Source: an uncultured Tissierellia bacterium (GTDB taxonomy: Bacteria; Bacillota; Clostridia; Tissierellales; Peptoniphilaceae). From it: DNA of 64,000 nt. The stretch is from contig CAMYAK010000006.1 in assembly GCA_947253765.1 (NCBI GenBank), positions 27,664 through 91,663 of the forward strand, given 5' to 3'. The notes under the pieces are model-generated. The model did no database searches. It was not told the origin of the DNA and saw only the letters and a list, made by a program, of their open reading frames with translations. Of this stretch, positions 44,770-55,600 are shown piece by piece (the first letter of the stretch is position 1; each line of letters starts with the position of its first letter). Both the position numbers and the translations under genes were made by a program.

Positions 44770-47700
44770 TTGGCGTATAAAGAATTAGGCAAAGATGCAG
44801 GGGCTGTGGAACTTGCCCTCATAAAAAAGTGGAAGTCCATGGATCTTCTGAAGAGATCTGTAGAAGAGAGAGAAGGACAACCCAACTATATTTTTTATGA
44901 CGGTCCACCAACTGCAAACGGCAAGCCCGGTGTCCACCATGTTGTTTCAAGAACTTTAAAAGATATGACCTGCCGCTACAAGACAATGACGGGGCACAAG
45001 GTCAGGCGTAAGGCCGGTTGGGACACACATGGTCTGCCGGTCGAGATTGAAGTTGAGAAAGAACTTGGATTTTCACAGAAACAGGATATTGAAAATTACG
45101 GAGTAGAAAAATTTAACAAAAAATGCAGGGAGTCCGTATTTAAATATAGGGATCTTTGGACAGAGATGTCCGACCGCATGGCCTTCCTGGCAGATATGGA
45201 TAATCCATATATAACTCTTGACAATAACTATATTGAGAGCGTGTGGAACCTCATGGACGACTTCTTTAAAAAGGGTCTTGTGTATAAAGGCGCCAAGATC
45301 CTCCCATACTGTCCCAGGTGCGGGACCGGTCTGGCTTCCCATGAAGTTGCCCAGGGATATAAAGAGGATAAGGTAGCTACTGTTTATGCCATGTTCCCTG
45401 TCAAGGGAAAGGAAAAAGAGTATTTCCTGGCATGGACCACAACCCCTTGGACCCTCTTATCAAACGTATCATTAACTGTTAACCCTGAAGCCGAATATGC
45501 CAGGGTTAGACAGGACGACGTCGTATTGATACTGGCAAAGGATCTGATCTCCCAGGCCCTAAACAAGGATTTCGGTGAGATTGAAATATTGGAGACCATG
45601 AAAGGCAAGGACCTTGAATTCATGGAATACGAGCAGATCCTGCCATTTATAGATGTAAAAGATAAGGCGTTTTTTGTAACTTGTGCCGATTACGTAACAT
45701 TGGAAGACGGTACCGGAGTTGTCCATACCGCTCCCGCTTTCGGTGAAGACGACTACAACACCGGCCGCCGCTATAATTTGCCCCTGGTCCAGCCGGTGGG
45801 CGATGACGGCTGCTTTAACCAAGGCCCATATAAGGGAACTTTCGTTATAGATGCGGATCCTGAGGTAATCAAGTATCTCAAGGAGGAGGGCCGCCTTTAC
45901 AGGTCGCAGAAAATAGTCCATAACTATCCCCATTGCTGGCGCTGCCACACACCTTTGATCTACTACGCAAAGCCATCATGGTATATAGAGGCTTCAAAAT
46001 TCCGTGAGAAGATGGTTGAAGAGAATAACAAGGTTAACTGGTTCCCGGACTATGTCGGCGAAAAGAGGTTCGGCAACTGGCTGGAAAATCTTAAGGATTG
46101 GGCTATCTCAAGGAGCCGCTATTGGGGAACTCCATTAAATATTTGGAAATGCCCTGACTGCGGCCACACACACTCAATCGGGTCAAGAAAGCAGCTGGTT
46201 GAAGAGGCCATTGAAGATATTGACGAATCAATAGACCTCCACAGGCCTTATGTTGACAGGGTCCACATAAAGTGCCCTGAATGTGGCGGGACAATGCAGA
46301 GGGAAACAGACGTAATTGACGTATGGTTCGACTCGGGCGCTATGACATTTGCTCAAATGCACTATCCTTTTGAACACAAGGATGACTTCGACAAGGAATA
46401 CTTCCCGGCCGACTTCATTTGTGAAGGCATAGACCAGACCAGGGGTTGGTTCTACTCATTGATGGCCATATCAGTGCTTTACAAGGGAGTAGCTCCATAC
46501 AAGAACGTCCTGGTCAACGACCTGGTTGTGGATAAAGACGGGATCAAGATGTCCAAGTCAAAAGGCAACACCTTGGATCCGTTCAAGCTCTTCGATGAGT
46601 ACACAGCTGATGCCATCCGATTCTACTGCCTATACGTATCACCTGCTTGGGTAACCACAAGATTTGACGTTGACGGAGTCAAGGAAGTCAATGCCAAGTT
46701 CTTCAGGACCATAAAAAACGTCTACCAGATGTTCGCACTTTATGCCAACACGGATGATATTGATGCCGGACAATACGATATACCGCTTGAGAAGAGGCCG
46801 ATGATAGATCGCTGGCTAATAAGTCGCTACAATTCCTTAATAGCCTATTACAAAAAGGAAATGGAAATCTTTGAATATACAAAAGTAGTCCATGCCTTGA
46901 CCGACTTCGTTGTAGAAGATCTTTCAAATTGGTATATAAGGCGAAATAGGGACAGGTTCTGGTCTTCAGAGAAGAATGACGACATAAAATCCGTATTCCT
47001 TACAACCTATGAAGTTCTTTTGGGACTTTCAAAACTCATAGCCCCGATAACACCCTTCCTTGCCGAGGAACTTTACCAGGCATTGACAAAGGGAGAGGAG
47101 ATGGACTCGGTCCACTTGGAATATATACCGGAATTAGAAGAAGATAAGATTGACAGGAACCTGGAAGACAAGATGGACCTGGTAAGGAAGATTGTCAACC
47201 TGGGCAGGGCCTCAAGAGAGGATGCCGGCATAAAGGTTCGCCAGCCCCTATCGGAGATCCTGGTTGACAAAAAGTTTAGGGAAAAGCTTGCCGACCTCAT
47301 TCCTCTGATTAAGGAAGAGCTGAACATAAAGAAGGTTAATTTCTCAGACCATCTGGAATCCTTCCTGAACATAAGCTTGAAGCCCAACTACAAGGTTTGC
47401 GGCTCAATACTGGGCAACAAGGTCAAGGAATTTGCCAAGGCCCTGATTTCACACAGCCCCATGGAACTTGTTGAGAAGCTGAACAAGGGGGACCTTGTCC
47501 TGAAAATCATGGGCGAGGATGTCAACATTGAAAAGGACTATGTCCAGATAAATTATCAGGCCAGAGAGGGCTATGACGTTTCTATGGACGGCAATGTATC
47601 CGTAATTTTGGAAACGGATTTGAGCAGCGAGCTAATAAACGAAGGCTTTGCAAGGGAATTTATCTCAAGGATCCAGAAGAGAAGGAAAGAGAACGACTAT

Positions 47701-47886
47701 AACATCACCGACAGGATAAAGATACGCTATGCAGCCGATGATGCCCTGGCCCTGGCCTTTAAAGAAAATGAAGAGATCATTGCGGAAAATACTCTGGCTC
47801 TTGAGATTGAAAGGGTTGATAAGCTTGATAATGAATCTGAAGATCTTAACGGCCACAGCATAGTTTTCGTATTGGAAAGGGTTTAA
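44770..47886 (+). CDS. ileS: Isoleucyl-tRNA synthetase, type 2
   Basis: The 1038-residue class I synthetase has the HIGH-site variant GPPTANGKPGVHHV, YKTMTGHKVRRKAGWDTHGLPVE, the CP1 editing domain, and KMSKSKGN. Its length, the GVHHV form and the long C-terminal region place it with the eukaryote-like type 2 IleRS; type 1 bacterial enzymes are near 920 residues. Type 2 enzymes are known for reduced mupirocin sensitivity. TTG 44770 follows AAAGGAG. The 111-base gap upstream shows no T-box (no GGGTGGNACC motif), unlike many Firmicutes ileS genes. Confidence 0.94.
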   Translation: MAYKELGKDAGAVELALIKKWKSMDLLKRSVEEREGQPNYIFYDGPPTANGKPGVHHVVSRTLKDMTCRYKTMTGHKVRRKAGWDTHGLPVEIEVEKELGFSQKQDIENYGVEKFNKKCRESVFKYRDLWTEMSDRMAFLADMDNPYITLDNNYIESVWNLMDDFFKKGLVYKGAKILPYCPRCGTGLASHEVAQGYKEDKVATVYAMFPVKGKEKEYFLAWTTTPWTLLSNVSLTVNPEAEYARVRQDDVVLILAKDLISQALNKDFGEIEILETMKGKDLEFMEYEQILPFIDVKDKAFFVTCADYVTLEDGTGVVHTAPAFGEDDYNTGRRYNLPLVQPVGDDGCFNQGPYKGTFVIDADPEVIKYLKEEGRLYRSQKIVHNYPHCWRCHTPLIYYAKPSWYIEASKFREKMVEENNKVNWFPDYVGEKRFGNWLENLKDWAISRSRYWGTPLNIWKCPDCGHTHSIGSRKQLVEEAIEDIDESIDLHRPYVDRVHIKCPECGGTMQRETDVIDVWFDSGAMTFAQMHYPFEHKDDFDKEYFPADFICEGIDQTRGWFYSLMAISVLYKGVAPYKNVLVNDLVVDKDGIKMSKSKGNTLDPFKLFDEYTADAIRFYCLYVSPAWVTTRFDVDGVKEVNAKFFRTIKNVYQMFALYANTDDIDAGQYDIPLEKRPMIDRWLISRYNSLIAYYKKEMEIFEYTKVVHALTDFVVEDLSNWYIRRNRDRFWSSEKNDDIKSVFLTTYEVLLGLSKLIAPITPFLAEELYQALTKGEEMDSVHLEYIPELEEDKIDRNLEDKMDLVRKIVNLGRASREDAGIKVRQPLSEILVDKKFREKLADLIPLIKEELNIKKVNFSDHLESFLNISLKPNYKVCGSILGNKVKEFAKALISHSPMELVEKLNKGDLVLKIMGEDVNIEKDYVQINYQAREGYDVSMDGNVSVILETDLSSELINEGFAREFISRIQKRRKENDYNITDRIKIRYAADDALALAFKENEEIIAENTLALEIERVDKLDNESEDLNGHSIVFVLERV

Positions 47887-47887
47887 C

Positions 47888-48514
47888 GTGGAAAAGATTG
47901 CTGTTTTCATGACGAGAAACGGTGCCGACCTTCAATGCATAATTGATGCCTGCGCCGACTATAAGATAAAAGGGGCGGTTGATTTTGTGGCTTCAAGCAC
48001 AAATGACACTGTCGGCTTGAAAAGGGCAAAAGATGCCGGAATCAACCATCTCCATTATGATCCCGATAAGTTCGATAATACTGATGAGTTTTACAGGGCT
48101 TGCGGGGACAGGATTGAGAAAAGGGGAATCAAATGGATATTTCTTATTGAATACCCTGTGGGAATTCCCGACTTTTTCATAGAGTGGTTTCAACCCCACA
48201 TCCTGGGAGTCCATCCGTCTCTCAATACCGATATGATGGACCTGGAAGACGTAGGACTTATGTCAGCTGAAGCTGCAATAAAGAGCGGAGCACATGAAAC
48301 CGGCTTGTTTATTTACCAACTTAAGAATTCAAGTAAGGGGACGGTACATCCGCTTTCAATAGAGAAAGTTCCAATTTTTGATGATGACAGCAAGTGGAGC
48401 GTATATAACAGGGTCAAAAAGGCTGAACACTACAGCATACCCATAGTATTAGGCAAATGCCTTGAAGGATCCTATGTAACAGATGATGAAGGAATAATCA
48501 GCCTGACCGATTGA
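47888..48514 (+). CDS. PurN-like formyltransferase-fold protein without key catalytic residues
   Basis: The 208-residue protein resembles phosphoribosylglycinamide formyltransferase: IAVFMTRNGADLQCIIDACADYKIKG and VGLKRAKDAGI at the N-terminus, ILGVHPSLN in the middle, and KVPIF near the C-terminus. In Escherichia coli PurN the catalytic residues are Asn106, His108 and Asp144. Here the Asn of NIHPSL is Gly (GVHPSL), the His is kept, and the LDGGP Asp is lost (NSSKGT). Enzyme activity is therefore doubtful. The GTG start follows GGAAAGGG at the ileS end, so it is co-transcribed with ileS. No other purine genes are near. Confidence 0.75.
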   Translation: MEKIAVFMTRNGADLQCIIDACADYKIKGAVDFVASSTNDTVGLKRAKDAGINHLHYDPDKFDNTDEFYRACGDRIEKRGIKWIFLIEYPVGIPDFFIEWFQPHILGVHPSLNTDMMDLEDVGLMSAEAAIKSGAHETGLFIYQLKNSSKGTVHPLSIEKVPIFDDDSKWSVYNRVKKAEHYSIPIVLGKCLEGSYVTDDEGIISLTD

Positions 48515-48524
48515 CAAATAAAGC

Positions 48525-48556
48525 TTAGCCCTTCCTATGGAAGGGCTAATTTTTTT
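48525..48556 (+). terminator. Terminator after the ileS unit
   Basis: TTAGCCCTTCC and GGAAGGGCTAA form a perfect 11-base-pair stem with loop TAT, followed by TTTTTTT. Confidence 0.93.
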
Positions 48557-48621
48557 GAATTAATTTAGTAAAAAGGCAAAAAACCTCATAAACTTAAGTC
48601 CACGGTTCCGGGCGTTTTTAC

Positions 48622-48650
48622 TTGATTTTTTTCAATTTAGGCCTTATAAT
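48622..48650 (+). promoter_or_regulatory. Upstream promoter of rpoB-rpoC (P1)
   Basis: TTGATT at 48622-48627, a 17-base spacer and TATAAT at 48645-48650. It lies 51 bases before a second promoter. Confidence 0.7.
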
Positions 48651-48700
48651 AAACAAAGTCATTTCGATAATTTTTTATTCTTTATTTTGGGGGAGATTGC

Positions 48701-48730
48701 TTGACCTCGTCCTTGTTTTTGTGCTAAAAT
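48701..48730 (+). promoter_or_regulatory. Second promoter of rpoB-rpoC (P2)
   Basis: TTGACC at 48701-48706, an 18-base spacer and TAAAAT at 48725-48730 with an extended -10 TG at 48722-48723. With P1 it fills the gene-free stretch 48515-48832. Confidence 0.72.
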
Positions 48731-48750
48731 TTCAAATTGCTAAGTATATA

Positions 48751-48780
48751 GGTCGGTTTATGCCGATTTTTATTTTTTCT
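48751..48780 (+). terminator. Weak attenuator-like hairpin in the rpoB leader
   Basis: GGTCGG and CCGATT can pair (two G-T pairs at the base) around a TTTATG loop, followed by TTTATTTTTT. The stem is weak, so partial termination or attenuation before rpoB is possible, not certain. Confidence 0.4.
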
Positions 48781-48832
48781 GTTGAAATGACTCTTTTCTA
48801 CTATTTAAATGAGCTTGAAAAAAGGGGTGGCT

Positions 48833-51800
48833 ATGGCGATTTTTAATCATACCGAAACGTATGGGCACACTGAGCGAGAAACTTTTTCTCGAATCCCGTC
48901 CACATTGGATTTTCCAAATCTTCTGGACATACAGAAGAACAGCTTCAGCTGGTTTTTGAGAGACGGATTAAGGGAAGTCCTGGATGATATTTCACCTATA
49001 AGGGACTATTCAGGTGGCCTTATTCTGGAATTTGTTGATTACAACTTTGAAGATGAATCTGAATATACTCTCGAAGAAGCTAAAGAGAGGGATGTGAACT
49101 ATTCGAAGAAATTAAGGGTAAAAGTTCGCCTTATTAAGATGGAAGAAGGCGAGATCATGGACGTGAAGGAGCAGGATGTTTTTCTTGGAGATATACCCAT
49201 GATGACTCCCTCAGGCACATTCATAATCAACGGCGCGGAAAGAGTTGTTGTTTCACAGCTCATCAGGTCGCCCGGTGTTTATTATACAAAAGCCTATGAC
49301 AAGTCCGGAAACATTCAGATTTCATCTACTGTCATACCTAATAGGGGAGCCTGGCTTGAATACGACAACGATGCGAACGGGGTTGTAAACGTAAGAATCG
49401 ATAGGACCAGGAAGCTTCCGGCAACCACACTTATCAGGGCCCTTTTATTTGAGAGCAACAGCGAGATGATCGATGTTCTTGGGGAAAGTGACCATCTTTT
49501 AAAGACTCTGGAAAAAGACTTGTCCAACAACAGGGAAGAAGCCTTGTTGGAGATCTATAGGAAGCTTAAGCCCGGAGATATGGCATCTCTGGAATCAGCA
49601 GAGCCCTTAATCCACAATCTTTTCTTTGACCACCGCCGCTATGACTTGGCCAGAGTTGGCCGTTACAAGTTCAACAATAAGTTGGGCCTTGCAAACAGGA
49701 TCTCAGGCCATATTTTAGCCAAGGATGCCATCTCGGAAGACGGTGAGATCATTGGTAAAAAAGATGAATATATCGATGAAGATCTTGCCATGGAAATAGA
49801 AAATTCAGGAATCAACCTGGTTGATATTTATACCGACCGCTTCTGCGAAGAACAGGTCAGGGTAGTAGGCAACCACTTTGTAGACCGTCACGTTTTCAGC
49901 GACAGGATTCCCGATGTAGATCTGGATTCCCTGTATCTGGCGGATAAAATTTATTGGCCGGCCATGCAGGAAGCTCTGGATCTTTTTGATAAAAATGAAA
50001 ATGGGGAATTCGACGAGGCAAGGAAAAAGGTCTTATACATAAAGAAACATATGGATGAGATTTCTCCACGCCATATAACATCGGCGGATATCCTTGCAAG
50101 CTTGAGCTACCAGCTTAACCTTTACAGCGGAGTCGGCAATACGGACGATATCGACCACCTTGGAAACAGGAGGGTTCGTTGCGTAGGCGAGTTGCTCCAG
50201 AACCAGTTCAGGATTGGCCTGTCAAGGATGGAGAGGGTAGTAAGAGAGAGGATGACCACGGGGGACCAGGACTTGGCTACACCACAGAGCCTTATGAATG
50301 TAAGGCCTGTAACTGCCGCCATAAAAGAGTTCTTCGGATCATCACAGCTTTCTCAGTTTATGGACCAGACCAACCCCATGTCGGAATTGACCCACAAGAG
50401 ACGTCTGTCGGCCTTGGGACCGGGCGGTCTTTCAAGAGACAGGGCAGGAGCTGAAGTCCGAGACGTTCACGATTCACACTATGGAAGGATCTGCCCGATA
50501 GAGACACCTGAAGGACCAAACATCGGATTGATCACATCATTGACAACATACGGCAGGATCAATGAATTGGGATTTATAGAGACACCTTACAGGAAGGTTA
50601 TAAAAGGAACCGGCCAGGTAAGCGACGAGATTGTTTATCTGACTGCGGATAAAGAAGATAAGTATATAAAGGCCCAGGCCAATGAGCCCCTGGATGAAAA
50701 GGGATTCTTTGTAAATGAAAGGGTTTCAGGCCGTGGACTCAATGCTGAAAACGGCATTTTCCCAAGGGAAGAAGTAGACCTTATGGACGTTTCACCCCAG
50801 CAGATAGTTTCTGTGGGCGCCGCCATGATCCCCTTCCTTGAAAACGACGACGCTACTCGTGCCTTGATGGGAACCAACATGCAGCGCCAGGCAGTTCCGC
50901 TTATCAAAACCGAAACTCCGGTTATAGCAACCGGTATTGAGCACAAGGCTGCTCAAGACTCAGGCGTTGTTGTAAAAAGCGATGTTGACGGTCTTGTAAC
51001 AAGCGTAGACTCAAACCACGTCACAATTCTTTCGGATGACGGTGAAGAAAAAACATACAAAATACTTAAATTCAGAAGGGCCAACCAGGGAACCTGCTTT
51101 AATCAGAAACCCATTGTAAAAGAGGGCGGCAGGGTTAAAAAGGGAGAAATCATAGCTGACGGTCCATCTACAGATAATGGAGAGATAGCCCTTGGCAAAA
51201 ACATACTTATAGCTTTCATGGAGTGGGAAGGCTATAACTATGAGGACGCCATGCTTATCAGTGAAGACCTGGTCGTAAATGACGTATTCACATCAATCCA
51301 TATAGAAGAACATTCTTGCGAGGCCAGACAGACCAAACTCGGACCTGAAGAAATAACAAGGGACATTCCGAATGTAGGCGAGGATATGAAGAGAAACCTC
51401 GATGAAAACGGAATTGTAAGGATAGGTGCTGAGGTTGTTGCAGGAGACATCCTTGTCGGCAAGGTAACGCCAAAGGGTGAAACGGAACTCTCGCCTGAGG
51501 AAAGACTCCTGAGAGCCATATTCGGAGAGAAGGCCAGGGAAGTAAGAGATGCTTCTCTAAAAGTCTCTCACGGAGAGTTCGGCATTGTTGTAGATATTAA
51601 AAAGTACTCAAGGGATGCCGGAGATGACTTGGCACCTGGACTCAACGAGGTTGTAAGAGTATATATAGCTACAAAGCGAAAGATCATGGTCGGAGACAAG
51701 ATGTGCGGTCGCCACGGAAACAAGGGTGTTGTTTCAAGGATTCTTCCCAAGGAAGATATGCCCTTCCTGCCGGACGGTACACCGGTCCAGATCTGTTTGA

Positions 51801-52666
51801 ACCCGCTGGGTATTCCTTCACGAATGAACCTGGGACAGGTTTTGGAAGTTCACCTGGGCCTGGCCGCAAAGAAGCTCGGCTGGAAAGTTGCAACTCCGGT
51901 ATTTGACGGTGCTCAGGACTATGAGATTGAAGAGGCCCTGGAAAAGGCCGGATATGACAAGTCCGGACAAATCCTTCTTAGGGACGGAAGAACCGGGAAG
52001 AACTTCGCAATGCCTGTAACTGTAGGCTACATGTATATCTTAAAGCTTCACCACATGGTTGAGGAGAAGATCCACGCCAGATCAACAGGTCCATACTCAT
52101 TGGTAACTCAGCAGCCATTGGGAGGCAAGGCCCAGTTCGGAGGTCAGCGTTTCGGAGAAATGGAAGTTTGGGCTCTTGAAGCCTATGGTGCTTCCCACAC
52201 CCTCCAGGAAATGCTGACTGTCAAATCCGATGACGTAACAGGAAGGGTCAGGACCTATGAGGCGATTGTAAAGGGTGAGAACATCCCCGATCCGGGAATC
52301 CCCGAGTCATTCAAAGTTCTTATTAAAGAACTCCAGTCTCTGGCCTTGGATATAAGCCTCTTGGATGAAGAAGGGCTTGAAGTTCAGCTCAAAGACGATC
52401 TTGACGATGTTACAAGATTTTCACAGATCAGAGATATTGATGACGGTCGAAAAGACGCCATGCAGGAAAGCTTCATAAGGTACGCAGACCCTGAAGAAGA
52501 TAGGGAAAAGTCGGGACTCATGGATAGTGATGATGAGCTTGATGACTATGATTCACTTGACGATGAAGATGCGGAACTTTTAGACGATGATGATTTACTG
52601 GACGAAGACGATGACCTCTCAGAAATTGATGAGGACTTCGATGACTTGGCTGACGACGAAGAATAA
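48833..52666 (+). CDS. rpoB: RNA polymerase beta subunit
   Basis: The 1277-residue subunit has the rifampicin region FFGSSQLSQFMDQTNP and HKRRLSALGPGGLSRDRAG with the wild-type residues at the usual resistance positions (Asp516, His526, Ser531 by Escherichia coli numbering), CPIETPEGPNIGLI, and C-terminal GGKAQFGGQRFGEMEVWALEAYGA. The last 55 residues (about 1222-1277) are an acidic tail of mostly Asp and Glu. I take ATG 48833, with AAAGGGGTGG before it; the ATG at 48809 precedes the ribosome site. Unusually, ileS and not rplJ-rplL lies upstream. Confidence 0.97.
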   Translation: MAIFNHTETYGHTERETFSRIPSTLDFPNLLDIQKNSFSWFLRDGLREVLDDISPIRDYSGGLILEFVDYNFEDESEYTLEEAKERDVNYSKKLRVKVRLIKMEEGEIMDVKEQDVFLGDIPMMTPSGTFIINGAERVVVSQLIRSPGVYYTKAYDKSGNIQISSTVIPNRGAWLEYDNDANGVVNVRIDRTRKLPATTLIRALLFESNSEMIDVLGESDHLLKTLEKDLSNNREEALLEIYRKLKPGDMASLESAEPLIHNLFFDHRRYDLARVGRYKFNNKLGLANRISGHILAKDAISEDGEIIGKKDEYIDEDLAMEIENSGINLVDIYTDRFCEEQVRVVGNHFVDRHVFSDRIPDVDLDSLYLADKIYWPAMQEALDLFDKNENGEFDEARKKVLYIKKHMDEISPRHITSADILASLSYQLNLYSGVGNTDDIDHLGNRRVRCVGELLQNQFRIGLSRMERVVRERMTTGDQDLATPQSLMNVRPVTAAIKEFFGSSQLSQFMDQTNPMSELTHKRRLSALGPGGLSRDRAGAEVRDVHDSHYGRICPIETPEGPNIGLITSLTTYGRINELGFIETPYRKVIKGTGQVSDEIVYLTADKEDKYIKAQANEPLDEKGFFVNERVSGRGLNAENGIFPREEVDLMDVSPQQIVSVGAAMIPFLENDDATRALMGTNMQRQAVPLIKTETPVIATGIEHKAAQDSGVVVKSDVDGLVTSVDSNHVTILSDDGEEKTYKILKFRRANQGTCFNQKPIVKEGGRVKKGEIIADGPSTDNGEIALGKNILIAFMEWEGYNYEDAMLISEDLVVNDVFTSIHIEEHSCEARQTKLGPEEITRDIPNVGEDMKRNLDENGIVRIGAEVVAGDILVGKVTPKGETELSPEERLLRAIFGEKAREVRDASLKVSHGEFGIVVDIKKYSRDAGDDLAPGLNEVVRVYIATKRKIMVGDKMCGRHGNKGVVSRILPKEDMPFLPDGTPVQICLNPLGIPSRMNLGQVLEVHLGLAAKKLGWKVATPVFDGAQDYEIEEALEKAGYDKSGQILLRDGRTGKNFAMPVTVGYMYILKLHHMVEEKIHARSTGPYSLVTQQPLGGKAQFGGQRFGEMEVWALEAYGASHTLQEMLTVKSDDVTGRVRTYEAIVKGENIPDPGIPESFKVLIKELQSLALDISLLDEEGLEVQLKDDLDDVTRFSQIRDIDDGRKDAMQESFIRYADPEEDREKSGLMDSDDELDDYDSLDDEDAELLDDDDLLDEDDDLSEIDEDFDDLADDEE

Positions 52667-52686
52667 GGGCCGGAGAGGAGTTTATC

Positions 52687-55600
52687 TTGAGAACGACTAA
52701 TACTTTTGATTCCATTCAAATCAAAATAGCTTCACCTGAAAAGATCCGCTCATGGTCTCATGGAGAGGTAAAGAAACCGGAAACCATAAATTACCGAACC
52801 CTGAAGCCCGAGAAGGACGGTCTGTTCTGTGAAAAGATTTTCGGCCCGACAAAGGACTGGGAATGTAACTGCGGTAAATATAAGAGGATCAGATACAAGG
52901 GAGTAATTTGCGAAAAATGTGGAGTTGAGGTTACCAAGTCCAAGGTCCGTCGTGAGAGGATGGGCCACATCGAACTTGCAGCCCCTGTTTCACATATATG
53001 GTATTTCAAGGGAATTCCATCGAGAATGGGACTTTTGCTTGACATGAGCCCCAAAGCCCTTGAGCTCGTCCTATATTTTGCAAACTATGTTGTCACTGAT
53101 CCCGGAATTGCTGAGGGAGACCTTTACGAAAAGAGGATCCTTACAGAAAACGAGTACCAGGAATACAGAGAGCTTTATGGAGACGGATTTAAGGCCGGAA
53201 TGGGTGCTGAATCTGTCCAGGAGCTTTTAAAGAAAATCGATCTTGAGGAAGAAGAGAAAAAGCTTAAGGAAGAGCTGGAGGATGCCAAGGGCCAGAAGAG
53301 GGTCAGGATACTCAGGAGGCTTGAGGTTGTAGAAGCCTTTATTATGTCCGGCAATAAGCCTGAATGGATGTGTCTGACAGTTCTGCCCGTTATGCCGCCG
53401 GATTTGAGGCCTATGGTCCAATTGGAGGGCGGCCGCTTTGCCACCTCAGACCTAAACGACCTATATAGAAGAGTTATAAACAGAAACAATAGGCTTAAGA
53501 GACTGCTTGACATAGGTGCGCCTGAGATAATCGTCAGGAATGAAAAGAGAATGCTCCAAGAAGCGGTGGATGCCTTAATTGATAACGGTAGAAGAGGAAA
53601 GCCGGTAACGGGGGCTTCAAATAGACCGCTTAAGAGCCTGTCAGACCTGTTGAAAGGAAAATCGGGACGTTTCCGTCAGAACCTTCTGGGTAAGAGGGTT
53701 GACTATTCAGGAAGGTCTGTAATAGTCGTCGGACCCCACCTCAAATTTTATCAGTGTGGTCTGCCCAAGGATATGGCCTTGGAACTCTTCAAGCCATTTG
53801 TTATGAAGGAGCTTGTCGGCCAGGGTATGGCCAACAACATTAAGAATGCCAAGAAGATGGTTGAAAGAAAAGACTCGGAGGTCTGGGGACCGCTTGAGAA
53901 GGTCATAAAAGACCACCCGGTTCTTCTGAACAGGGCACCTACCCTGCATAGGCTGGGAATTCAGGCCTTTGAACCTGTCCTTGTAGAGGGCAAGGCCATC
54001 CAGCTCCATCCTCTGGTCTGCACACCTTATAACGCCGACTTCGACGGCGACCAGATGGCTGTTCACGTACCGCTGAGCACAGAGGCCCAGACTGAGGCCA
54101 GGTTGCTCATGATGTCAACCAACAACATCCTGGCTCCAAAAGACGGTAAGCCTATCACTACACCTACCCAGGATATGGTTTTGGGTTCATATTACCTGAC
54201 AGCACCCGCTGAAGAAACGGGTACCGTTCCGGTATATAGGGACTTAAACGAGATGACGGCTGCCCTGGAGAATGATTATATCAACCTCCACTCAAAAGTT
54301 TCTGTAAGAACAAGGCTTGGATCTGATGACCACGGCAAGATCGTAACATCATCTGTCGGAAGGTTTATTTTCAACTCATATATTCCCCAGGATCTTGGAT
54401 ATGTGGATAGGGAGGAAGACCCGTATGCACTTGAAGTTGATTTTAGGGTCGGAAAAAAGCAGCTTTCTGCGATAATTGACCGCTGCTACAGAAGACACGG
54501 AAACATCAGAACAGCAAGGATGATGGACCAGATCAAGTCCAACGGCTACAAATATTCAACATTGGGAGCTCTTTCGGTTTCCATGAGTGACGTAAAGATT
54601 CCTCAGGAAAAGACCGAGATAATCAAAGATGCATATAAAGAAGTTGACAAGCTGACCAAACTCGCAAACAGGGGTCTTTTAACTGAGAGAGAAAGAAAGT
54701 CCTCAGTTGTCAGGATTTGGAACGAAACCACTGAAGCAATTTCAGACCTGGTCTTCGGATCCCTCGGTGAGCGAAATTCAATCGCAATAATGGCCAATTC
54801 AGGAGCCCGTGGTTCCAAAAAACAGATTTCACAGTTGGCCGGTATGCGTGGACTTATGTCATCGGCAACAGGAGATACAATCGAAGTCCCGATTACGGCA
54901 AACTTCAGGGAAGGCTTGTCGGTTCAGGAGTTCTTTATTTCAACTCACGGTTCCAGAAAGGGACTTTCAGATACGGCTCTGAGGACGGCGGACTCAGGAT
55001 ACTTGACAAGGCGTCTGGTTGATGTTTCACAGGATGTTATCGTAACCGAAGATGACTGTGGAACTGATCACTTCATTGTCGTAAGTGATATTACCGACGG
55101 AAACGAAATGATTGAGAGGCTGGAAGACAGGATTATAGGTAGAACCAGCTTTGAAGATATTTTGAATCCAAACACAGGTGAGCTTATCGTCAGAAAGAAT
55201 GAGATGATAACCGAGAGGCTGGCTGAGGAGATAAACAGGGCCGGAATCAAGGAAGTCAAGGTAAGGTCAATTCTTGAGTGCAACACCGTTCACGGCGTAT
55301 GTGCAAAATGCTACGGAAGAAACTTGGCAACCGGTAAAGAGGTCAATATTGGCGAGGCCGTAGGTATCATAGCTGCCCAGTCAATAGGTGAGCCCGGTAC
55401 CCAGCTTACCATGAGAACCTTCCACTCAGGCGGAGTTGCCGGTACAGGAATTACTCAAGGTTTGCCGCGTGTTGAGGAGCTTTTCGAGGCACGTAAGCCC
55501 AAGGGCTTGGCAATGATCTCAAAGAACGGTGGAAAAGTCGCCATCAAGGATAACAAGAAGAGAAAAGACATTGTTGTTACATCAGATGATGGTCATGAAG

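Noticed and set aside
48622..48846. 74-residue hydrophobic reading frame upstream of rpoB
   Set aside because: Its start coincides with the -35 element of the P1 promoter, it has no ribosome site, and it overlaps both promoters, the attenuator-like hairpin and the rpoB start.
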